A stretch of DNA of 64,000 nt, taken from contig JAITYX010000058.1 in assembly GCA_021018815.1 (NCBI GenBank), positions 823,001 to 887,000 of the forward strand. The letters run 5' to 3'. Of the stretch, positions 34,238 to 45,030 are shown in pieces (the stretch's first letter is position 1; each line of letters begins with the position of its first letter). This stretch comes from Talinum fruticosum. Its lineage: Eukaryota > Streptophyta > Magnoliopsida > Caryophyllales > Talinaceae. The notes below the pieces were generated by a model. That model saw nothing but the letters and a program-made list of their open reading frames with translations, did no database searches and was not told where the DNA came from. The translations under genes and the position numbers were made by a program.

Positions 34238-34249
34238 TGGTATCGAGCC
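34238..34249 (+). promoter_or_regulatory. Primer-binding site, initiator Met tRNA
   Basis: TGGTATCGAGCC, three bases after the LTR. It is the TGGTATCAGAGC site used by most plant copia elements with one base lost. Confidence 0.85.
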
Positions 34250-34293
34250 TAGCCTCTCGAAAGGATCTAACAATCCAAAGGTCTAAAGATCAA

Positions 34294-35300
34294 ATGGCTC
34301 GGAACACCGGAGAGTTCGACGAAGGAAGATCTTCCAACGAGGCCACCAAAATTAAAAGGATCAAACTTCGGGCACTCTGGAAGAAACTCATGGAATGTTT
34401 CCTCATGGATCATGATGAAGATGTACGGGAAATCATACAACAAGGAAACTACATTCCAATGAAGAGAGAGGAATTCAGAATCATTCCCTAGACAAAAGCC
34501 GAATTCACTCCAAGTGAAGCGAGAAGTTCGGGAAGAACTTCAAGGCAATGAACATTCGATGTGCGCCATTAGCTCGGAAGAATACAACCAAGTGTCTACC
34601 TGTGATTTAGCAAAAGAAGTGTGGGACACCCTTGTCAACACTTACGAAGGCACAAGCCAGGTCGGACAAGCGAAGATAAGTCAGTATCTTCACAAATATG
34701 AGCTTTTCAAGATGGAGCCGAAGAGAACATTACTCGGATGTTCATTCGATTTACTGAGACTACCAACAATCTCAAATCACTGGGTAAGAAGATTTACCAT
34801 GAGGAAATGTGCGGAAAGATCCTCGAAGTCTACCCAAGAAAAGATGGGGTCCCAAAGTGACTGCCATAGAGGAGGCTCGGAACCTCTCACTCTTAAAGCC
34901 GGACGAGCTCATCGCGAAGCTTCTTACTCACGAAATCTATCTAGAAGAGGAGGATGCTGAAGGCGGTACCAAAAGGAACATTGCACTTAAAGCCTCGGAA
35001 TCCAAAGAAGCAAATCTGAGCTCCTCTGACTCAGAAGATGATCCCATGGCACTTATTGCAAGAGGCTTCAAGAGAATAATGAAGCACAAAAGATGGGATA
35101 AACGACCAAAGGAAGAATTCTACAAGAAAGACAAGAGGGATAGAAAAGGTAAGTATTCCTCACCCTCAAAGTTATCTTTATCTAAGAATTCTGGATGTTT
35201 TGAGTATGGCAGACAAAGACCACATAGTCAAGGACTGTCCAAAAAGGAAAAGGGACAGAAAGAAGAAGAAGGCCATGATGGCAACATAGAGTGATGAGGA
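34294..35300 (+). pseudogene. gag: Copia gag, element 1
   Basis: The ATG at 34294 gives MARNTGEFDEGRSS, a start shared with the gag at 49170. The body contains the UBN2-type copia gag domain (ECFLMDHDEDV, then EVWDTLVNTYEGTSQV, ISQYLHKYELFKMEP). A TAG at 34489 ends the first frame; the next parts lie in two other frames. The zinc knuckle near 35190 reads CFEYGRQRPH, with the second Cys changed to Tyr and the His/Cys lost by a shift, so RNA binding would fail even if frames were joined. Confidence 0.88.
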
Positions 35301-35335
35301 CTCATCGAAGATGACGAGGACTCGGATGACTCGAA

Positions 35336-35848
35336 GTGTCCGATGGCAATCTCCGACTCGAAGCCGAAAGAGAGTCGGACTCGGACTCGGACAATGAGGA
35401 AACTAATCCTCAAGAGGTAATTGATTATTTCCTCAAATTCTCCAAAGTCAATTTAGCTAAGTACATTTTTACTTTGGAAGAAAAGTCCAATTCCGATTCT
35501 ACTCAATTCAAAGAACAACTTGAGTCAATTTCTTCCGAGAACACGTTTTTGAAAAATGAATTGGAAAAACTGAGACTCATGCTCAGAGAACTCAAGACTA
35601 GTCCTCAAACTAATGAGACCGAGTTTGAGCTACTCAAGAAAGAAAATGAGCAACTAAAAAGGAAGCTCACCGAGTCTCAAGATCTGGTTTTAAAGTTTAC
35701 TCAAGGTCAAAAGAACCTTGACATGCTCTTAGGATCACAATGTGTCTCTTTTCGAAAAGAAGGTCTTGGTTTCAACAAAGAGGAAGAATCCAATTCCTAC
35801 TCGGAATTATTCAAAAGGATTCCGAACTGTAAAGTTCAGGAAAGCTGA
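35336..35848 (+). pseudogene. Gag-pol linker with coiled coil, element 1
   Basis: Open for 170 codons. An acidic start (ERESDSDSDNEE) leads into KYIFTLEEKSNSDSTQFKEQL and a long coiled coil (ENTFLKNELEKLRLMLREL, KKENEQLKRKL), then the sequence FTQGQKNLDMLLGSQ that is common between gag and protease in Sirevirus-like copia proteins. No enzyme motif. It is the best preserved frame of the gag side of this element. Confidence 0.8.
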
Positions 35849-36129
35849 GCACGGTCCCATTCACGAAATGAAGGGAGGACTAAGCCCGAATTGTCTACAA
35901 AAAGAAACCATTTTCTCTTGTTTCAAAAGGAAAGGTTTTTAAAAAGAAAGAGACACGGACTCGGTTCTCCGAGAGGAAGACTCAGAATCGGACAAAACCC
36001 AAAGTTGTTCAAATCCGGGTTCCGAAACACCTTCTTCCTCGAGAAAGGACCACAGTAAGGAATGTTACTTGGGTTCGTTAGAGGAAGTGAGAAGGGTTAG
36101 ATTCTCTCTGTTTTACAGGTCACTCAAAA

Positions 36130-36505
36130 AAGATCAAAAGGACACTGGTACCTTGACGGTGGATGCTCACGGCACATGTCGGGAGATGGAGGACTCTTTT
36201 CTGAGTTGGAAAAACATAAAGGAGGAAAAGTCACATTTGGAGATGATAGCAAAGGCAAGATAGTTGGAATTGGCAAGATTGGAAAAGTAAGCAATCTGGT
36301 CAGTCCAGTCTACCTTGTCAAAGGATTAAAGTATAATCTGCTCAGCATCTCTCAACTTTGTGATAAAGGTCAAGAGGTAAGATTTACTCGGACCAATTGC
36401 TACATTTCTGATGTCTCTACCAAAGAGATCAAGCTTTCGGGTAAGAGATCGGGTAATACCTATATCATTTCTCTTTCGACCCAAGTCATAATTTATCTTG
36501 CTTAA
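36130..36505 (+). pseudogene. Copia protease and pre-integrase region, element 1
   Basis: The protease active-site segment reads YLDGGCSRHMSGD at about 36145-36185, with DGG where DSG or DTG is usual. It is followed in the same frame by KVTFGDDSKGKIVGIGKIG and VYLVKGLKYNLLSISQLCDKG, the typical copia block before the integrase zinc finger. The upstream half of the protease is in pieces. All three copies in this window share DGG, so it is a family trait and not a fresh mutation. Confidence 0.85.
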
Positions 36506-36509
36506 AAGC

Positions 36510-37292
36510 ATCTCTTCATGATGATTCTTGGACATGGCATCGTAGATTAGGCCATATTAGCATGCATACTATCAAAAAGTTGGCATCTCATGGTCCGGTT
36601 AGGGGTTTACCTAAGCTGTGTTTTTGAGAAAGACAAAGTTTGTGAAGCATGCACCGAGAGGAAACAAGTCGGATCTTCGTTCAAATCTCCGAAGACAGTT
36701 TCCACATCCAAAGTACTTGAGCTACTGCAAATGGATTTATGTGGTGAAATCCCTGTGAAGAGTCTTGGAGGTAAATCTTACATATTTGTTATTATTGATG
36801 ATTATTCACGATTTACCTGGGTGTGTTTTCTTAAGCACAAAAATGAAGCTTTCAAGGAGTTCAGCAAGCTCTGCGAGAAAAATCCAAGTTAAGTCTCGGA
36901 CTCGAGATCCAGAGGATTCGAACCGACCATGGAAGGGAGTTCGACTACTCGGAATTCTCGAGTATTGTGACAAAAACGGAATCTCTCACAACTTCTAAGC
37001 ACCCAGAACTCCTCAACAAAATGGAGTAGTAGAGAGAAAGAACAGAACCCTTGAAGAAATAGCAAGGACGATGATGATTGAGCACAACTTGCCTTACTAC
37101 TTCAGGCGAGAGGCGATCAACACAGCCTAACTATACTTTGAATAGATGCCTCATCGGATCCATTACGAAGAAAACACCTTATGAGCTCTACAAAGGAAAG
37201 AAGCCAAATATTTCCTATTTCGGACCTTTCGGATGTAAGTGCTACGTTCACAACAATGAGAGTATCCACGTTGTGTTTGATGAGCTTGAATA
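36510..37292 (+). pseudogene. Copia integrase, element 1
   Basis: The HHCC finger is seen as RLGHISMHTIKKLASHG in one frame and VCEACTERKQ in the frame 36590-36892. The core has MDLCGEIPV (first Asp) and VIIDDYSRFTWV. The next catalytic region is in other frames (EFDYSEFS near 36940; PQQNGVVERKNRT near 37017). The frame at 37078-37293 covers KKTPYELYKGKKPNISYFGPFGCKC and then joins IHVVFDELE directly. About 115 bp present in element 2 (52131-52243) is deleted at that point. Confidence 0.88.
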
Positions 37293-37669
37293 GGAGAAAC
37301 CAGGCGAGTCTTCATACTCGAATTGAAGCTCGGTAGAGATGATGACGAAGCTGAGCCTACCAAGACTCGACTCAATCCGCTCGGAATGAAGTCACTCGGA
37401 ACGAGGTCACTCGGAATGAGGAAACTCAAAGGCTCGCTCGAACGAACAAGTCAATGAAGAAGATCACTCGGAACAAGCTTCGAAGATCAGGCGACTCAGC
37501 CCACAAACCTTGTGAATCGGAGAACTGGTAAAGCGTTCAAGTTTACTTCTAGTCATCCCCTAGAGAACATAATTTACGATATCAACGAGTGGGGTAAGAA
37601 CCCGTTCCTCTCTTCATAATCTATGTGCATTCACTGCATTTATTTCATTAACTGAACCTAGAAATGCAC
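37293..37669 (+). other. Integrase-RT linker, element 1
   Basis: Variable polyprotein linker with repeated GTCACTCGGAAYGAGG-like segments near 37390-37420 and no catalytic motif. Frames are broken. Confidence 0.5.
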
Positions 37670-38490
37670 TAGAGGCCCTTAATGAACCTGAATGGGTAGA
37701 GGCCATGCAAGAGGAACTCAATTAATTTGAAAGAAACCAAGTCCGGACTCGACCAACCGACCTTCGACCACCCGAGTTATAGGAACCAAATGGGTCTTCA
37801 AGAACAAAGCTGGATGAGGGTGGAGTGGTAGTCGAAACAAGGCTAGACTTGTGGCTCAAGGTTACAATCAAAAAGAAGGAATTGATTGTGGGGAAACCTT
37901 TACACTCGTAGCGAGAATCGAAGCTATTAGAATACTTGTTGGCATTTGCATCCGAGCATGCATATTAAATTATATCAAATAGATGTTAAGTGTGCGTTTC
38001 TCAATGGTTTTATTGAAGAGGAAGTTTATGCCGAGCAACCTCTAGGTTTTGAAAACTCAGAATTTCCAAATCATGTTTTCAAACTTCAAAAGGCTCTCTA
38101 TGGTCTTAAACAAGCTCCTCGAGCTTGGTATGAAAGACTGAGCAATTTCTTGGTTCAAAATGATTTTAAAAGAGGTCAGATTGACAAAACTCTCTTCATA
38201 AAGACCAAGGGGAAAGATTTCCTTATTGTTCAAATATATGTTGATGATATTATCTTCGGTGCTACTAATGAATTTACGTGCGAGAATTTTCTCGAGTTGA
38301 TGAATCGGGAATTTCAAATGAGTATGATGGGAGAACTCAACTTCTTCCTTGGTCTACAAATTAAACAAGACAAAGATGGGATCTATGTCCATCAATCTAA
38401 GTATACCAAGGAGCTGCTGAAGAAATACAAACCCCAAGATGCAAAACACGCATCTACTCCTATGAGCAGCGAGTATCAAGCTTGACTCGG
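37670..38490 (+). pseudogene. Copia reverse transcriptase, element 1
   Basis: The N-terminal part (NEPEWVEAMQEELN) starts near 37685, with several shifts up to 37945. The frame at 37946-38485 carries the conserved core: [17 protein letters not shown] with the first Asp, YGLKQAPRAWYERL, IYVDDIIFGAT with the YVDD box, and the thumb GLQIKQDKDGIYVHQSKYTKELLKK. The frame ends at SSEYQA with a TGA where the relatives continue. It is 179 codons of a usual 240 or more. Confidence 0.9.
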
Positions 38491-39184
38491 ACGAGAAAGG
38501 TAAAGCAATAGATTAGAAACTCTACAGAGGTATGATTGGATCTTTGCTATATCTTACTTCCAGCCGGCCGGATATAATGTTCGGTGTGTGTCTATGTGCA
38601 AGATTTCAAGCTAATCCAAAAGAATCACATCTCATCTGCGGCGAAGAGAATATTCGGATATCTTGCAGGTACTCGGAATTTAGGTCTATGGTATTCCGGA
38701 GACTCGGAACCGACTCTCACTGGATACTCGAGACGCGGACTACGCCGGATATAAAGTTGATCGAAAAAGCACTTACGGAGCTTGCCAATTTCTAGGTTAA
38801 TCCCTAATATCCTGGCACTCAAAGAAGCGAGAACTCGATAGCTCTATCAACTGCTGAAGCTGAGTATATTGCAGTCTGGAGCTTGTTGCGCTCGGATTCT
38901 ATGGATAAAGCAACACTTGAAAGATCTTGTACTATCCTTCAAATCGGTTCCAATCAAGTGTGACAATCAAAGTGCAATCAGCAACACCAAGAATCCAGTC
39001 CAACATTCGAAAACAAAGCATATCGAGGTCGGATATCACTTCCTATGAGACCACTCGAGAAAAAGGTGACATTGAACTTGAGTTCATTCCTACTAATCTT
39101 CAATTAGCCGATATTTTTACTAAGCCTCTTGGTGAAGATCGGTTTTGCTTTATTCGGAATGAGCTTGGTATGTTAAATGCTTAA
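38491..39184 (+). pseudogene. Copia RNase H and pol C-terminus, element 1
   Basis: MIGSLLYLTSSRPDIMFGVCLCARFQANPKESH begins the frame at 38532. The RNase H motifs are spread over shifted frames (GLWYS, then the Asp/Glu blocks near 38740 and 38860). The last part, GDIELEFIPTNLQLADIFTKPLGE, is in the frame at 38927-39184 and ends LGMLNA plus stop, the usual end of copia pol. Confidence 0.88.
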
Positions 39185-39439
39185 CTTTATGCTATTCATG
39201 GCATGATTACGTGTTATGTGTTTTCACTTTTAATAACCATTAGCTCGGTTGATTCGAGTGATACTTGGGTTAGTAGTTATTTCGTGTTTCGAGTCACTCG
39301 AAACTATTCCGAGTTATACTCGATCGTAGAGAAACTTGGACTTCAAATTTTCGAAACTATCTCTAGACTAGTGGAGAGTTTCGGAATATATTTTCAAAAT
39401 CTTTTCTCTCTCTCTCTCTCAAGCGCTGTGATCGATCGA

Positions 39440-39818
39440 TAGCCGTAGATTTCTAACCGCTGAGATCTTAACCGTTAAAGAGAACCGTCACACCTGGTCT
39501 TCGATGCCCGATGGACAAGCCGAGTCGAACGGAGTTATACTTAACGGATAGTTGACGGGCGCGCTTCTTTTCTATAAATAGCGCCTATTCATCTTCGTCT
39601 CGGTATTCTACATTTCATCTCTCTCTCAAACGAAACTTTTCGCGGAAGCTTTCTACGAACACGGTGTTCGTTGAAGTTCTTCAAGCTTCGTAAAGGCCAT
39701 CTCACGTAAGTTTCGACTACTCTCATCTCTTTCTTCTACTCCTTTTCGTTTGTTCTCATCTTCCTCTTCCTCTCTTTTCTTTGTCCAAAGTTTCATCTTT
39801 CCTACCTCTTATTTCAAA
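39440..39818 (+). promoter_or_regulatory. Internal promoter of third ORF, element 1
   Basis: TATAAATAG lies at 39573-39581 inside the element, 240 bp before the third-ORF ATG. Upstream are TTAACCGTTAA and CTAACCGCTGAG, degenerate relatives of the MSA sites at 58244-58350. Downstream is a CT-rich leader and CAC|GTAAGT near 39706, a good splice donor. The same TATA and donor arrangement is kept in element 2 (54571-54579 and about 54707). Confidence 0.55.
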
Positions 39819-41440
39819 ATGCCTAAGAGAGGTAACCATCCCGACTTCCAAGTCTCTTCCTCTCGCCAAAAGCCTCGCACCAAAATGCCGGAAAGCTCTA
39901 CCCCTCCAAACCCATTGTCACCCAAGCACCTCGCTGCTGGATGATAAATTCTTTCCAACAACCAAATTTTCTTGGTTGGCCAACATTCAAACCACTAGGG
40001 TATATAACTTTCTTTGCTTCGGCGAGTTCATCTATCCCGAACTCGTTTCGAGTTCTACACTCACCTCACCTCCTCGGAAAATGTTCTAACCTCCCGGTTT
40101 CGGAACATCACTTGTTCGAATAAACTCCTCTCTCCTCCACCGCTTGTTCAAGGTCTCTTGTCTCTTCTTGAATAGCAACCCCATTCCCTTCATCGAAGTC
40201 ACCGACGACTTCTTTGAATAGTACGCCAAAGAGTTCCCTGAGTCCCGGAAGAACTTTTCGGTGACTCGGTTGAAGTCGAAGCACGTCTTCCGTGCTTTCT
40301 ACCGATGAGAACCTTTTTCTCTCAGCATTCTAGCAAGGAGAACCCCAACTCCAAGCACCTCAAATCTCTCTTTGACATTCTTGAGGGCTACGAAGTAGAC
40401 CTCTTCCCCTCCATAATTGAGCGGATGGCAGCTGTGCCAGCTCAACTTCAAACCAAGAAGAACACCTCTCTTCCTTTCGGTGCTCTTCTCACTCTCGTTT
40501 TCAAACAATTCCAAGGTCCTCTCCCCTCACACCCCAACGTCGTGTCCGAGGTTGCCGTTGTTGTCGGCAAAAAGGAACTTCGAGGGTACGGATACCGGAA
40601 ACCGAACTCGGTGTTTGGGTCCATAACTCGGAGCCGAGGCCTCCTTCTCCGCCTCGGACTCGGAAATCAACCCCTCTCTCTCTCCCTCTCCACCTGGTGG
40701 TGCCTCCACCTCGAGTGCCTCCAAATCTCTCTCTGCTCTTTTGTCCCCTCTTTTTATGGACAAAATCAGCTCTGTGTCCATCTGTTTTCCAGGACACGCT
40801 CCGGTGTTTCAAACTTGCCATCCAAAATCTCAACATCAATCAAAAGACCGCCCAATCCCAAATCCGAGAGCAGCGAGCCTCTAATTCTTGAGATGAGGGA
40901 GCTGGTGAAGGAGCGAAGGAGCCGATCGAGCTCCTCGGAGAGAGAAGGTCCAAGGCGGCTCGGGACCAAGGTGACTCGGACGCGTCTGAAGCGTCTTCGA
41001 GCCCGAGTCCGACCTCCTTGGACAGCGGGGAAGAAGAAGAAGAAGCTGCAGATGCGAAGCGGCAGACGCCGAGGAGCCTGCGGTCGAGGCAGCTCCGTCC
41101 GGCAAGAGGAGGAACACAAGGAAGAAGTAGTGGGAACCGCTGAGGGTCGCCTGCTCCACAAGCTCGGATAGCCATACTCGGCTCGGACAGCGATGCCGGG
41201 TGGGTCGAAGACCTGGCCGCACCGGCGGGTCAGCTCGAGCAGCCCTCTCCAGCCTACCGAGGGTCAAAGGGAAGAACCCCTCGATCCACTCATTCTGGGT
41301 CAGCCACTCGAGCCGAGCCCCTAACGATCAATACCGGTTCTCCCTCCACCGCGCTCAAGCACATCGTCAAGATCTTACCAGCGCGGCATACCTCCAACCC
41401 CTCCGCTTCCACTCGAAATCCCCTCTCCCTTGTAGGCGCC
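39819..41440 (+). pseudogene. Third ORF after pol, element 1
   Basis: Starts MPKRGNHPDFQ at 39819. In following frames it has KFFPTTKFSWLANIQ, VYNFLCFGEFIYPELV and, in the frame at 40305-41171, LPFGALLTLVFKQFQGPLPSHPN and VSEVAVVVGKKELRGYGYR. The C-terminal part is charged, ending in a Glu/Ser/Asp-rich tail. Element 3 (57103-57993, minus) has the same start and blocks. The layout resembles the putative plant transposon protein domain (PF20167-like) often found downstream of pol; position is where Sireviruses carry an env-like ORF. No signal peptide or membrane segment is convincing, so I do not call it an envelope. At least four breaks. Confidence 0.6.
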
Positions 41441-41837
41441 ATGCACCGAGTCACAATTCCTCGTCTGCGAGATTCTTCTTCTTTACGAGAGATTTCTACT
41501 TTTCTTTCTTTTCTTTTGTCCGGACATCCAAGTTATACTATTTTTTCTTCCCTTCTTTTTATTGTTTTTGCTGAAAGGCAAGGGGGAGAAATAGACTCGG
41601 AAAACTTGTTGTCTTGTTTAGGGGAGTTTTTCCCTCCTTTTGAATATATTTCTTTCTATCCTTAATGGACTAATGCATTTCATTATTAATTTCGAGTTGA
41701 TTTTAATTTCATTGTTAAGCATACTTTACTTTATGCTTCGATACATTAAGTATGTCTTACTCATTTCATGCTCAACTACTTAGAATCGGATCTTTTTGAC
41801 TAACAAAGTTTCTGTCTAAGTATGGAATGCCTTTCAT
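41441..41837 (+). other. 3' untranslated region, element 1
   Basis: AT-rich sequence with no gene, ending in TTTCTGTCTAAGTATGGAATGCCTTTCAT. That end is shared with element 2 just before its polypurine tract. Confidence 0.6.
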
Positions 41838-41850
41838 AAAAACGGGGAGA
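41838..41850 (+). promoter_or_regulatory. Polypurine tract, copia element 1
   Basis: AAAAACGGGGAGA, one base before the 3' LTR start at 41852. Element 2 has AAAAGGGAAGA at the same place. Confidence 0.85.
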
Positions 41851-41851
41851 T

Positions 41852-42917
41852 TGAAGACGCAGACACTCGCTCAATACTTTTCTAAGTTGTACAAAAGGAA
41901 TCAGGTATAACAATCTCGTACTTATAGAGTTTTGATTCCAAGGCATTCTCTGTTTGCTAGAAACTTTTCTGCGTCATACGATATCTTATCTAAGTGATAC
42001 GGCTTTTACTTCGTATATTTCTTGCTTATCCTTGAGTGACTCGGAAAATTGATATGCATATCTCACTCGCTTCCGAGTCCCTCATCACTCGGATTTATCA
42101 CGTATTGAATAGACCAGTATTTCATCTTTCCTCACTCATATTTGACTTCCGGTTATTAGCTCTATTCCGATATAGTCGGTACTTCTAGTATGTTTCTTGC
42201 TTAGTCTATGTCAAGCTATTTCACTCGATATTCTTTATATAACTTGATTCTTTGCTTAGACTTAGTGAGATGGAATTTTAAGCTATATGGATATTAGACT
42301 CGAAAATTCCATTTCGTTTCTAACTCGGATAATCAGTTGTTTAATTATCTTAATAATTTTATTATCTATGTCTAATCTTGGACCAAAGCATTTTATACTT
42401 TGAGAACCAAAATTGATTTACTTTTGTAGGTTATTCAAACGAGGATACACCTTTTTCAAACCACAAAAGTAACAGGCTTCAAAACGTCAAATCACCAGCA
42501 GACATGGCTTTTCACCTTCTCTCGCTCTAATCCCGGAAGATTGTGTCGGAGCTGTCTGTTTTCAAATCTGGAAAACTGAACGCTAAGCTTAACGGTGGTT
42601 TCCACCTTATCTTTCAAGACACCACCAGGTGGTTTTGGGACTTCCAAGAGAGTTAAACCGTTGTCCAACATTCACATTTCAACGGATACTTTCGAGTGAC
42701 TCGAAAGCTTCTTTCAACGGTCACAAAGGACTCTCAGTCGACAGATGAAGATAACGGTTACTCTGCTCGGTTATCTATAAATAGAAGCCACCTCACAAGA
42801 CTTGAAGATTGCTGAACATATTGTTAATACACATACTTGCTCAAAGTCATTGTATTTATTCTCAATCTTCTACTTACAACTCCTACTCTATAATTCATTA
42901 TTTTCCGAGTTGTAAGG
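41852..42917 (+). repeat. 3' LTR of copia element 1, first part
   Basis: Matches 32635-33726. It is interrupted after TTGTAAGG by the nested minus-strand LTR and resumes at 44498. A TATA box is kept near 42775. Confidence 0.93.
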
Positions 42918-44492
42918 TGAAGGTTTGCTCGGGGAGAGTCCGAGTCACCCTAGAGGGGGTGAATAGGGTGATAGAAAATTCTTCGCGAAAACACACTCTT
43001 TTTGACAGAAAAGAGGCAAAGACAGTTTCGAGTTTAAACACGAGGTCGAAAAGATTAGACTCGAAAGTAATGAATCGGACGAAACAAGAGTAGTTAGGTC
43101 ATGTCTGAGTTGAGAATGAACTCGGAAAGAGAACGCAGAGATTTTACGTGGAAACCCTCTTCGGGCAGAAAACCACGGCCCGTGTCAATCCGGACACGAA
43201 GTCAAATCCACTATTTTGAGTCCACAAAATACCATGAACCGATCGAACCCGAGTTGCTCCCTTGGACAATTCTATACAAGTTTTCCTAGACTCGAAGTTA
43301 CCTTATCCGATCTAGTACTTCCTAGCTGAGATAACCCTTACAGCTAGGGACAACTAAGCCGAGTTAACCCTTACAGCTTAGTCAAGGGACCTTACAAAGA
43401 ATTTAAGAAGAGTTTGTAATCGAGTACAAGACCTTACAACTCGGAGAGTAATGAATGACAGAGTTGGAGTTGTAAGTTGAAGATTGAAAGTAAATACAAT
43501 GACTTTGAGCAAGTATATGTATAAACAATATGTTCGGCAACCTTCAAGTCTTGTGAGATAGCTTCTATTTATAGATGACCAGGCAGAGTAGCCGTTATCT
43601 TCATCTCGCTGACCGAGAGTCCTCTCGTGACCGTTGACGGAAGCTTTCGAGTCACTTAGAAAGTATCCGTTGAAATATGGACGTTGGACAACGGTTTAAC
43701 TCTCTTGGAAGTCCCAAAACCATCGGTTGTGTCTTGAAAAATGAGGTGGAAACCACCGTTAGGCTTAGCGTTCCAGTTTTCCGGATATGGAAGCGGACGG
43801 CTTCGACACAATCTTCTAGGACTAAAGCGAGGAAGGTGAAAAGCCATATCTGCTGGTGATTTGACGTTCGAGCTTGGCTACTTTTGTAGTTTGAAAAGAT
43901 ATCCTCGATTGAATAACCTACAAAACTAAAACACCTTTGGTTCTCAAAGTATAAAATACTTTGGTCCAAGGTTAGACACGAGATAATAAAATAATTATGA
44001 TAATTACGCAATTGATTATCCGAGTCGAAAAGAAATGGAATTTTCTCGAGTCTAATATCCATGATACTCGGAATTCCATATGACTTAGTCTTATGCGAGG
44101 AATCAAGTTCTATAACGAATATCGAGTGGGAAAAGCTTGATATAGACTAAGCATGAGAAAAACTACGAATGCCGACTATGCAAACAATAGAATAGAAAAC
44201 CATAAGTCGGATTCCGAGTGAGAAACGGCGGAATACTTGGTATATTCAAAAAGCGATTAGTCCGAGTGAGAATGGACTCGGAATAAAGAACCTAGGTTTT
44301 CGAGTCGCTAACCGAAAAGCGATAAAAGAGATAATTGAGTGCCGAAATACTTAGAGAAAATATTATTTTACTCAAGTAAGTTTCTAGGACGCAGAGAATG
44401 CCTTGGAATCAAAACTCTACATGAATAACATCGGTATACCTGATTCCTTTTGCATGACTCGGAAAGATTTTGAGCGAGTGTCCGAGTCTTCA
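42918..44492 (-). mobile_element. Nested solo copia LTR, minus strand
   Basis: 1575 bp from TGAAGGTTTGC to GAGTCTTCA, the LTR of the same family in opposite orientation, with a perfect TAAGG duplication (42913-42917 and 44493-44497). It is complete, so an element inserted and then lost its body by LTR recombination. It is younger than the LTR it sits in. Confidence 0.95.
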
Positions 44493-44497
44493 TAAGG

Positions 44498-45025
44498 TCT
44501 TGTACTTAGTTACAAACACTTTCTTACTTTCTCTGTAAGGTCCCTTGACTAAGCTGTAAGGGTTAACTCAGCTTAGTTGTCCCTAGCTGTAAGGGTTATC
44601 TCAGCTAGGAAGTACTAGATCGAGATAAGGGAATTTCGAGTCTAGGAAAACTTGTATAGAGTTGTCTAAGGGAGCAACTCGGGTTCGATCAGTTCACGGT
44701 ATTTTGTGGACTTAAAATAGTGGATTTGACTTCATGCTTGGACTAGCACGGTCCATGGTTTTCTGCCCCAGGAGGGTTTCCACGTAATTTCTACGTGTTA
44801 TCTTTCCGAGTTCATTCTAGACTCGGACAGTCATATTACTCTCGCTTGACTTGCTTATTTATTCGTGATAGCATTTACGAGTCCAAGCTTTTCGACCCTG
44901 CTTGTTTGTGTCGGAACCTCGTGTGTGTCTCTTCGTTAACAAAAGAGCTAACGTTTCCACGAAAAACTTCGATCACCCTATTCACCCCCTCTAGGGTGAC
45001 TCGGACTCTCCCGAGCAAACCTTCA
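44498..45025 (+). repeat. 3' LTR of copia element 1, second part
   Basis: Matches 33722-34235, including both leader hairpins near 44545-44610, and ends GAGCAAACCTTCA before the AAGAT duplication. Confidence 0.93.
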
Positions 45026-45030
45026 AAGAT

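Larger units (their letters stand above)
32635..45025 (+). mobile_element. Ty1/copia element 1 with post-pol ORF
   Basis: A full-length element with LTRs starting TGAAGA and ending CCTTCA, a perfect AAGAT duplication (32630-32634 and 45026-45030), an initiator-Met primer site, gag-linker-protease-integrase-RT-RNase H order and a long region after pol. About 10.8 kb without the nested LTR at 42918-44492. The order and the extra 3' ORF resemble the Sirevirus branch. The LTRs remain very similar (by eye roughly 95-97%), yet all genes carry small indels. Confidence 0.93.

Noticed and set aside
39819..41440. Calling the third ORF a retroviral envelope
   Set aside because: No signal peptide, cleavage site or transmembrane segment can be read. 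The position alone is not enough.
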